Shown: positions 6,318 to 10,743 of the stretch, in pieces | Position numbering within the stretch: the first letter of the stretch is position 1 | Layout of the letters: each line of letters starts with the position of its first letter | Source of the DNA: Nitrospinota bacterium | GTDB lineage: Bacteria > Nitrospinota > Nitrospinia > Nitrospinales > Nitrospinaceae | NCBI GenBank assembly: GCA_027298165.1 | Contig: JAPUGN010000072.1 | Span: forward strand, 1 to 10,743 | Length of the DNA stretch: 10,743 nucleotides | Direction: 5' to 3' | Translations under genes and position numbers: made by a program | The notes under the pieces: generated by a model | Seen by the model: only the letters and a program-made list of their open reading frames with translations | Told to the model about the DNA's origin: nothing | Databases searched by the model: none

Positions 6318-7478
6318 TTAATTGATTACGCTCGATCCTCTGAGGATGGAACGAAAACCGTATTTTTCGCGGAGGCGGTCGATGCCCTGATACAGTTTCT
6401 GCCACTGCCTGGCGTCCAGGTTTTCGAACAGCTCCATCTGCGGCGGCGCGCCGGAAGTGAGCGACGTGAGTGCCACGCCAATCAGCCTCACGCGCGTCCT
6501 CCGCGTGAACAGTTTGCGGAACAGGTTCCGCACAGTATCAAAGATGATAGGGTCTTCGCAAGCGGCATCGCTCAGCGTGTGCGAACGCGTTACCGTCTTG
6601 AAATCCGAGTAACGCAACTTCAGCGACACGCAGCGGGCGCGGAGCCCCTCCTCGCGCAGTTGCGATGCCGCCTTCTCCACCAACCCGCTGAGGGTCGATT
6701 CCAGAAACGCCGGGTCAGTGGAGTCCTCTTCCAGCGTCGTCTCCCGGCTGATGGAGCGGGTGTCGTCGCGCTTCAATACCGGTGATTCGCAGACGCCGCG
6801 CGCCTTCTGGTACAGGCGGTATCCCCACTCGCCGTACACTTCTTCCAAAAGTTCCAGCGGTAGCGCCGCAAGATCGCGCACGTTATGAATGCCCATGCGC
6901 TTGAACTCTTCGCCGCTTTTGGGTCCGATCCCCGGAATGCGCCCGATGGGGAGCGGCGCCAGAAACGCCGCCTCGTGGCCCGGCAGAATACGTAACAGGC
7001 CGTTGGGTTTCGCCATGCCGGAAGCGATCTTCGCCATCAGCTTGTTGGCCGCCATACCGACCGAGGCGTTGATGCCGATCGTGTTTTTGATTTCGTCATG
7101 CATCCGCTCCGCCGTTTCAGTCATTGGACCGTGCAGGCGTTCGCATCCGGTCAAGTCGACGTACGCTTCATCCAGGGACATCGGTTCCACCAGCGGCGAG
7201 TACCGGTCGAGAATATCGAAGATGCGCCCTGAGAATTCGCTGTACAGGTGGTGCGATCCGCGCAGGAAGATGGCATGCGGACACAGCCGCTTGGCGCGGG
7301 CGATAGGCATCGCGGAATGAATGCCGTATGCGCGCGCTTCGTAGGATGCCGCCGCAACCACGCCGCGTCCGTCCGGATCGCCGCCGACGATCACTGGCTT
7401 GCCTGTGAGCGACGGATCGCGCACCTGTTCCACCGAAACAAAAAACGCGTCCATGTCGATATGCAGAATCGATCGCAT
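6318..7478 (-). CDS. dinB: DNA polymerase IV (Y-family translesion polymerase)
   Basis: The protein has 386 residues from ATG 7478; a GTG one codon earlier (7481) is the alternative. Numbering from that GTG, the N-terminal catalytic aspartate is D9 in HIDMDAFF, with the F13/F14 steric-gate region next to it. The second metal pair is D104-E105 in MSLDEAYVDLTG. The KIASGMAKPNG thumb-side motif is at 151-161, and the helix-hairpin-helix IPGIGPKS at 183-190. Near the C-terminus, QMELF at 348-352 fits the sliding-clamp-binding motif of DinB. All catalytic features are intact, so it should make short error-prone bypass products in the cytoplasm. It lies downstream of lexA on the same strand, as expected for an SOS gene, although the 173-bp gap is full of palindromes and I found no clear LexA site in it. 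An AGG lies about 12 nt before the ATG. Confidence 0.97.
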   Translation of the reverse strand: MRSILHIDMDAFFVSVEQVRDPSLTGKPVIVGGDPDGRGVVAAASYEARAYGIHSAMPIARAKRLCPHAIFLRGSHHLYSEFSGRIFDILDRYSPLVEPMSLDEAYVDLTGCERLHGPMTETAERMHDEIKNTIGINASVGMAANKLMAKIASGMAKPNGLLRILPGHEAAFLAPLPIGRIPGIGPKSGEEFKRMGIHNVRDLAALPLELLEEVYGEWGYRLYQKARGVCESPVLKRDDTRSISRETTLEEDSTDPAFLESTLSGLVEKAASQLREEGLRARCVSLKLRYSDFKTVTRSHTLSDAACEDPIIFDTVRNLFRKLFTRRTRVRLIGVALTSLTSGAPPQMELFENLDARQWQKLYQGIDRLREKYGFRSILRGSSVIN

Positions 7479-7507
7479 CACAAAAAAACCTGATTAACCA
7501 CAGATGA

Positions 7508-7524
7508 AGCGGAGTACCTCCGCT
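7508..7524. repeat. Perfect 7-bp hairpin upstream of dinB
   Basis: AGCGGAG (7508-7514) and CTCCGCT (7518-7524) flank a TAC loop. It lies 30 bp before the dinB start, next to TTAACCACAGATGAA, a string I recall as common in intergenic repeats of many bacteria. It could be repeat debris or a regulatory hairpin in the dinB leader. Confidence 0.5.
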
Positions 7525-7535
7525 AGTAACATTGA

Positions 7536-7586
7536 GTCACCCTTCGACAGAGCCTGTCCTGAGCTTGTCGAAGGACTCAGGGTGAC
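7536..7586 (-). repeat. Composite palindromic repeat, 'CCTTCGACA' part (left copy)
   Basis: CCTTCGACA (7541-7549) pairs perfectly with TGTCGAAGG (7566-7574). Outer arms GTCACCCT (7536-7543) and AGGGTGAC (7579-7586) are also complementary, giving a nested cruciform. I recognise the CCTTCGACAGGCTCAGGA-type sequence as a widespread non-coding intergenic repeat. A shorter relative occurs at 8443-8467 in the opposite orientation. Confidence 0.75.
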
Positions 7587-7606
7587 ACTGCGAAGAAATC
7601 CCCCAG

Positions 7607-7623
7607 CCCCCTTTACAAGGGGG
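7607..7623 (-). repeat. Composite palindromic repeat, 'CCCCCTTgtaAAGGGGG' part (left copy)
   Basis: CCCCCTT (7607-7613) and AAGGGGG (7617-7623) form a perfect 7-bp stem around a 3-nt loop. Related sequences occur at 8412-8434 and, in degenerate form, at 8486-8503. On the minus strand it precedes the CCTTCGACA-type part, the same order as in the right-hand copy on the plus strand. Confidence 0.7.
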
Positions 7624-7636
7624 AGCTAATTTATCC

Positions 7637-7651
7637 CCGGCGTTACGCCGG
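7637..7651 (-). terminator. Hairpin directly after the lexA stop, possible terminator
   Basis: CCGGCG (7637-7642) and CGCCGG (7646-7651) form a perfect 6-bp stem with a TTA loop. It abuts the lexA stop codon (7654-7652). GGATAAATT follows on the minus strand, which is not a proper T-run. It may only partly terminate, leaving dinB readable from the lexA promoter. Confidence 0.4.
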
Positions 7652-8242
7652 TTAGAATTTTCGGAGGACGCCGATGACCACGCCCTGGATTTTGAATTCC
7701 CCCTCTTTCACGATGATGGGTTCCATGGCGGCGTTGGCCGGTTGCAGGCGGATGTGGTCCGGCTCCCGGTAAAAGCGTTTGAGCGTGGCCGATTCGTTAT
7801 CGAGCAGGGCGACAACGGTTTCGCCGTTTTCCGCATGGTCACGCCGCTCGACGATGACGTAGTCGCCGTCCTGGATGTGGTCGTCGATCATCGACTGGCC
7901 CTTGACCTTCAGCACAAAGATATCCTTGCCCGAAGGGTCGAGGAGCGACATCATCTCGCGCGCCTCGATCACCTCGATCGGTTTGCCCGCCATGATGTGG
8001 CCCAGCAGATGAAACTCCGGGAGGGCCGCCGTCTCCTCCACCAGTTCGATGGCGCGGCTCAGGTTCTGCTCGCGGCGAATGAGTCCCTTTTCCTCGATAT
8101 GGGTGAGGTGCTTGTGCACCGTAGCGGGCGACGACAGGTTGAACTGCGCGCAGATCTCCATGATGCTGGGCGCATAACCCATCGTCTGGATATGCTCTTT
8201 CAGGTACTGGTAAATCTCCTTCTGGCGTTTGGTCAGGTACAT
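7652..8242 (-). CDS. lexA: LexA SOS repressor / self-cleaving protease
   Basis: The protein has 196 residues from ATG 8242. The N-terminal winged-helix domain spans about 1-65 (LTKRQKEIYQYL, APSIMEICAQFNLSSPATVHKHL, KGLIRR). The S24 peptidase domain holds the cleavage site A85-G86 (HIMAGKPI), the nucleophile S117 (VKGQSMID) and the general base K155 (ATLKRFY). All key residues are present and the spacing is that of a functional LexA. Under DNA damage, RecA filaments would trigger its self-cleavage and derepress SOS genes, probably including dinB downstream. Start choice: an in-frame ATG 18 bp upstream (8260) has no ribosome site, while GGGGGGAG lies 8 nt before ATG 8242 and the protein then begins MYLTKRQ as usual for LexA. 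Confidence 0.96.
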   Translation of the reverse strand: MYLTKRQKEIYQYLKEHIQTMGYAPSIMEICAQFNLSSPATVHKHLTHIEEKGLIRREQNLSRAIELVEETAALPEFHLLGHIMAGKPIEVIEAREMMSLLDPSGKDIFVLKVKGQSMIDDHIQDGDYVIVERRDHAENGETVVALLDNESATLKRFYREPDHIRLQPANAAMEPIIVKEGEFKIQGVVIGVLRKF

Positions 8243-8250
8243 GGGATCGG

Positions 8251-8258
8251 CTCCCCCC
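8251..8258 (-). promoter_or_regulatory. Ribosome binding site that decides the lexA start
   Basis: GGGGGGAG on the minus strand ends 8 nt before ATG 8242. It is made of the codons just after the in-frame ATG at 8260, so that upstream ATG is very probably not used. Confidence 0.7.
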
Positions 8259-8361
8259 ATTTAATCAATAATGGCTTCATTCACAGGCAGGCAACTTGGG
8301 TTTTGGCACATTCGCCGCCCGCGGAGGGCCCACCTAATTCTGGGTCAATTCAATACCGCTC

Positions 8362-8390
8362 ATCATAGGCGAAAAAAAGGCAAAAATCAA
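8362..8390 (-). promoter_or_regulatory. Sigma70-type promoter of lexA
   Basis: On the minus strand, TTGATT (8390-8385) and TATGAT (8367-8362) are 17 bp apart. Each matches its consensus hexamer at four or five of six positions. Start of transcription would fall near 8355, giving a leader of about 113 nt. The -10 lies within CGCTCATCATAGGCG, a loose palindrome. The near-palindrome GTGCTGAACAC lies 3 bp beyond the -35 (8394-8404). Either could be an operator. Confidence 0.65.
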
Positions 8391-8393
8391 ATA

Positions 8394-8404
8394 GTGCTGA
8401 ACAC
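8394..8404. promoter_or_regulatory. Candidate operator (near-palindrome) above the lexA -35 box
   Basis: GTGCTGAACAC is an imperfect palindrome. Its reverse strand contains GTTCAGC, which resembles the right half of the LexA site I recall for Myxococcus. I see no second copy before dinB, so assignment as a LexA box is speculative. Confidence 0.25.
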
Positions 8405-8411
8405 AATTTAC

Positions 8412-8434
8412 TCCTCCCCTCTGTAAGGGGAGGA
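8412..8434 (+). repeat. Composite palindromic repeat, C/G-rich hairpin part (right copy)
   Basis: TCCTCCCCT (8412-8420) and AGGGGAGGA (8426-8434) form a perfect 9-bp stem with loop CTGTA. It corresponds to the hairpin at 7607-7623 but on the opposite strand, and is followed nine bases later by the CCTGAG...GTCGAAGG part, as in the left copy. Confidence 0.65.
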
Positions 8435-8442
8435 ATATTATT

Positions 8443-8467
8443 GTCATCCTGAGCCTGTCGAAGGGTG
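8443..8467 (+). repeat. Composite palindromic repeat, GTCGAAGG part (right copy, shortened)
   Basis: The 25-bp stretch begins GTCATCCTGAG, continues CCTGTCGAAGGGTG, and lacks the internal section found at 7536-7586. It reads on the plus strand, the inverse of the left copy. Confidence 0.65.
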
Positions 8468-8485
8468 GCAACGTTACGCAAAGAT

Positions 8486-8503
8486 CTCCTTGTAAAGAGG
8501 GAG
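8486..8503 (+). repeat. Degenerate hairpin repeat supplying the ribosome site of the next gene
   Basis: CTCCTTGTAAAGAGGGAG aligns with CTCCCCCTTGTAAAGGGGG of the left copy, minus three C. Its right arm GAGGGAG (8497-8503) lies 7 nt before ATG 8511 and so acts as the Shine-Dalgarno of the ArsC-like gene. Confidence 0.55.
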
Positions 8504-8510
8504 CAAAACC

Positions 8511-8966
8511 ATGTGCTACACTTTGCGTGTCATGGCAGAGAAATTGAAAATTTTGTTTTTATGCACGGGGAATTCGTGCCGGAGCCAGATGGCCGAGGGC
8601 TGGGCGCAAGTGTTAAAGGGTGATGTGATCGAGCCGCATTCGGCGGGAATCGATCCCCACGGTATGAACGCCCGGGCGATCCAGGTCATGGCCGAGGCGG
8701 GAGTGGATATATCCAAGCACTCCTCGAAGCACGTCGACGACGTGATGTACGTGCCGTTCAATTACGTGGTCACCGTGTGCAGTCACGCCGACGAGACCTG
8801 CCCCGTCTTTCCCGGCGACACAAAAGTCATTCATGTCAGATTCGACGATCCGCCGAGGCTGGCGGAGGGCGCCGCGACCGAGGAGGAGGCGTTGCCGCAC
8901 TACCGCCGAGTGCGCGACGAAATCAAGGCCTTCGTCACCGGCCTGCCCGGCAACCTGGAGTCCTGA
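8511..8966 (+). CDS. ArsC-type arsenate reductase / low-molecular-weight protein tyrosine phosphatase family protein
   Basis: The 151-residue protein carries the P-loop C18-TGNSC-R24-S (LFLCTGNSCRSQMAEG). C90 and C97 (VCSHADETCP) fit the redox cysteine pair of thioredoxin-coupled ArsC, where the first P-loop cysteine attacks arsenate and the other two relay the disulfide. The catalytic aspartate is D113 in FDDPPR. All three cysteines are present, so arsenate reductase is more likely than a tyrosine phosphatase, but no ars operator, efflux pump or ArsR is nearby. The start at 8511 has a strong ribosome site (GAGGGAG, 7 nt away). ATG 8532 (MAEKLK), closer to the usual family N-terminus, has none. 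The six bases after its stop lead into a secreted phosphoesterase gene, so the two are probably cotranscribed. Confidence 0.85.
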   Translation: MCYTLRVMAEKLKILFLCTGNSCRSQMAEGWAQVLKGDVIEPHSAGIDPHGMNARAIQVMAEAGVDISKHSSKHVDDVMYVPFNYVVTVCSHADETCPVFPGDTKVIHVRFDDPPRLAEGAATEEEALPHYRRVRDEIKAFVTGLPGNLES

Positions 8967-8972
8967 GGACCT

Positions 8973-10046
8973 ATGCGATCCCTGATTCTTTGTATTGTCT
9001 GTTTGTTCTTCCTGCCCGCGGCTGTTTGCGCCCACGAGGCGGAGTCCGTCAAAGTCGTAGTGGTGGGTGACACGGGGATCGGCGAGAGTGCGTTTCATTC
9101 AGGTTTCGTGGCAGTGCAAAACGCCATGCGAAAGGAAAAGGCGGACGCGATTCTGCATCTTGGTGATTTTGTCTACCAGCCGGAAAAATTTCCAAAGGCC
9201 TGCAACCCGAAATACATCGATGAAATCAAAAAGACGCTGGTCCAACCGTACGCCATCCGTATCTTCGTCGCCGGAGACAACGATCGGCCACCTCAAAAAT
9301 GGAAGCCGAAAGCCTCCGGCTGCTGGGACAAAATCGCGCCCCTGGCCACACCGTTCGACAGGCCCGCTGCGCTGGGTCCCAAGCCCGGAGCCTTGGAAGG
9401 CGTCATGCATCTGGAAACCACGCTGTTTGTGGTGCTCGATGCGTATGACTGGCAGGACCCCGCTCTCTGGCTGAAACCTCTGATGCGCGCAGCCCGGCAC
9501 AAGGGAATGTGGATCATCTTTGCCCTGCACGAACCCGCGTTGACCACCGCCTGGTATAAAGAGAAACGCCAGACCGTGTTAAAACAGATCAACGCACTGG
9601 GACCCGACCTGGTATTCGCGGGCAACCAGCATTCGTATGAGCGGTTTTATCCAATGGGCATTCCTCAAGAGGACGGCTCCCTGCCGGTCGTCAAACAATC
9701 GAAATATAAAAAGGGAGTGGGGACAATGCACGTGGTATCAGGCGGCGGCGGTGCCGCGTTCAAACCGTTTGCCGATCAGCAGGGGAAAAACAAACGCACC
9801 GCGCCGGATACGGTGTTTGACGCCCTCGCCAAACGCGCTCTCATGTTTCATTATGTATCACTGGAAATTTCCCACGACACTCTGACGGCCAAAACCTTCC
9901 GCGTCTGCCCGCCGCCACCGGGATCGGGCGAAAAAAAGAATCCGCGCTGGCACGCTGGCGACGACATGTGGAAAACCATTACGCTGGAATGCGACGGCAA
10001 GGAAGCCGGCGTGACGGTGTTCGATCAGTTTGAAATCAGGCGGTAG
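8973..10046 (+). CDS. Secreted purple-acid-phosphatase-like metallophosphoesterase with altered metal-site motifs
   Basis: The 357-residue protein starts with a Sec signal peptide (MRSLILCIVCLFFLPAAVCA, likely cut after A20), so it acts in the periplasm or outside. Motifs follow the purple acid phosphatase order: GDTG (32-35), GDFVY (64-68), GDND (101-104), FALH (183-186) and GNQHSYERF (217-225). Canonical forms are GDxG, GDxxY, GNH(D/E), VxxH and GHxH. Thus the asparagine ligand is replaced by D102, the following histidine by N103, and the first histidine of GHxH by N218, while D33, D65, Y68, H186 and H220 remain. Activity and metal content may differ from the family norm. It lies 6 bp after the ArsC-like gene; GAGG overlapping that stop is the probable ribosome site, though close. 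The stop is 20 bp from the convergent malate dehydrogenase. Confidence 0.86.
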   Translation: MRSLILCIVCLFFLPAAVCAHEAESVKVVVVGDTGIGESAFHSGFVAVQNAMRKEKADAILHLGDFVYQPEKFPKACNPKYIDEIKKTLVQPYAIRIFVAGDNDRPPQKWKPKASGCWDKIAPLATPFDRPAALGPKPGALEGVMHLETTLFVVLDAYDWQDPALWLKPLMRAARHKGMWIIFALHEPALTTAWYKEKRQTVLKQINALGPDLVFAGNQHSYERFYPMGIPQEDGSLPVVKQSKYKKGVGTMHVVSGGGGAAFKPFADQQGKNKRTAPDTVFDALAKRALMFHYVSLEISHDTLTAKTFRVCPPPPGSGEKKNPRWHAGDDMWKTITLECDGKEAGVTVFDQFEIRR

Positions 10047-10066
10047 GGAAGTTAGGGAAAGCGGTC

Positions 10067-10743
10067 TTACCCTTTAAGGAAGGCGTCTACTTCATCGATC
10101 ATCACTTTCACATCGGTGGCGGATTTATTAATCGCTTTTTTCTCTTCGGGGGTCAGGTTCAGTTCGATGATTTTATCGATGCCCTGCGCGCCCAACTCCA
10201 CCGGGACGCCGAAAAAAATATCTTTCCACCCATACTCCCCTTCAAGGTAAGCGGTACAGGGCAGGATACGGCGTTTGTCTCGCAGGATGGCTTCGATCAT
10301 TTTGACCACGGAGGCGCCGGGCGCCAGAAACGCACTGCCGTTTTTGAGCAGGTCGACGATTTCCGCGCCGCCTTTGCGCGTGCGTTCAACCAGCCGGTCG
10401 ATTTGTTCATGCGTCATCAGATCGGTGATGGAAATACCGGAGACGGTCGTGTAGCGCGGCATCGGCACCATGGAGTCACCGTGCCCGCCCAGCACCATGG
10501 CATCGACATCCACCAGGGAACAGGACAGCTCCAGTGCCACGAAGGTGCGAAACCGTGCGGAGTCCAACACGCCCGCCATGCCGAGAACATGATTCCGCGA
10601 CAGGCCGGAGACTTTTTTCGCGAGATAGACCATGGCGTCAAGCGGGTTCGACACCACGATGATGATGGGGTCCTTCGAATATTGCATGACCTGCTCGGTC
10701 ACGCTCTTAACGATCTTGGCGTTGATCTTGAGGAGGTCGGACC
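10067..10743 (-). CDS. mdh: Malate dehydrogenase (NAD-dependent, LDH-like type), N-terminus missing
   Basis: The frame is open to the right edge, so the Rossmann start and the substrate-specificity loop are outside. About 225 residues are seen. Motifs in order: SDLLKINAKIVKSVTEQV, IIVVSNPLDAMVYLA (NAD/substrate site), GMAGVLDSARFRTF (substrate arginine), and VLGGHGDSMVPMPRY with the catalytic histidine. The tail ELNLTPEEKKAINKSATDVK is typical of the bacterial LDH-like malate dehydrogenases. The GGHGDSMVP form and overall wording favour malate over lactate dehydrogenase, but the deciding residues near the N-terminus are not visible. It would interconvert malate and oxaloacetate with NAD in the cytoplasm (TCA cycle). 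A GTG at 10702 is only an internal codon. The gene converges on the phosphoesterase with a 20-bp gap and no visible terminator. Confidence 0.93.
   Translation of the reverse strand, partial: SDLLKINAKIVKSVTEQVMQYSKDPIIIVVSNPLDAMVYLAKKVSGLSRNHVLGMAGVLDSARFRTFVALELSCSLVDVDAMVLGGHGDSMVPMPRYTTVSGISITDLMTHEQIDRLVERTRKGGAEIVDLLKNGSAFLAPGASVVKMIEAILRDKRRILPCTAYLEGEYGWKDIFFGVPVELGAQGIDKIIELNLTPEEKKAINKSATDVKVMIDEVDAFLKG

Noticed and set aside
5695..6321. 208-residue open frame on the plus strand
   Set aside because: It lies entirely opposite the aminotransferase gene, has no recognisable motif, and is an artefact of high G+C on the complementary strand.
6316..6405. N-terminal extension of the aminotransferase by 30 residues
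   Set aside because: It lies within dinB; ATG 6315 just after the dinB stop gives the expected family N-terminus.
7742..8368. 208-residue open frame on the plus strand across lexA
   Set aside because: It mirrors lexA, whose catalytic and DNA-binding residues are all clear on the minus strand.
7494..8510. CRISPR array or insertion sequence around lexA
   Set aside because: The repeats are few, palindromic, unevenly spaced and without spacers or a transposase; they fit small intergenic repeats.
8613..9098. 161-residue minus-strand frame
   Set aside because: It is opposite the ArsC-like and phosphoesterase genes and has no domain pattern or ribosome site.

Overview
The window is a gene-dense stretch of bacterial chromosome. 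Sigma70-like promoters, Shine-Dalgarno sites, a Sec signal peptide and a surface-polysaccharide (O-antigen/capsule type) gene set point to a Gram-negative bacterium. Nothing here fixes the taxon. My guess of a Nitrospinota- or deltaproteobacterial-like lineage rests only on general feel and should be treated as weak.

Left part (about 1-5020, all minus strand): a six-gene surface-glycan operon read from a well-formed promoter (-35 TTGATA, 17-bp spacer, -10 TACAAT, 4992-5020). In transcription order it encodes a WbqC-like protein, a GtrB/DPM1-like family 2 glycosyltransferase with two C-terminal membrane helices, a SAM-dependent methyltransferase, a NeuD/PglD-like hexapeptide acyltransferase, a phytanoyl-CoA-dioxygenase-like Fe(II)/2-oxoglutarate enzyme, and a beta-propeller glycosidase-like protein cut by the left edge. 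Four of the five junctions are within 0-10 bp. Much of this block is AT-richer than the rest of the window (14/60 G+C counted at 1201-1260 against 39/60 at 5881-5940), which suggests a separately acquired polysaccharide locus. Together the genes look able to transfer a sugar, methylate, acylate and hydroxylate a glycan or its precursor.

Middle (5100-8400, minus strand): lexA (SOS repressor), then dinB (DNA polymerase IV), then a class V PLP-dependent enzyme starting 2 bp after dinB, ending at a probable hairpin terminator. lexA has its own strong promoter (8362-8390). It is flanked on both sides by inverted copies of a composite palindromic repeat, which also fills the lexA-dinB gap.

Right part (8511-10743): a plus-strand pair, an ArsC/low-molecular-weight-phosphatase-like protein and a secreted purple-acid-phosphatase-like metallophosphoesterase with altered metal-site motifs. 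A convergent minus-strand malate dehydrogenase follows, cut by the right edge.

I found no tRNA, rRNA, CRISPR array, transposase or phage gene. Every gene belongs to, or resembles, a known family. The most original signals are the repeat-flanked lexA, the altered phosphoesterase active site and the composition of the glycan operon.
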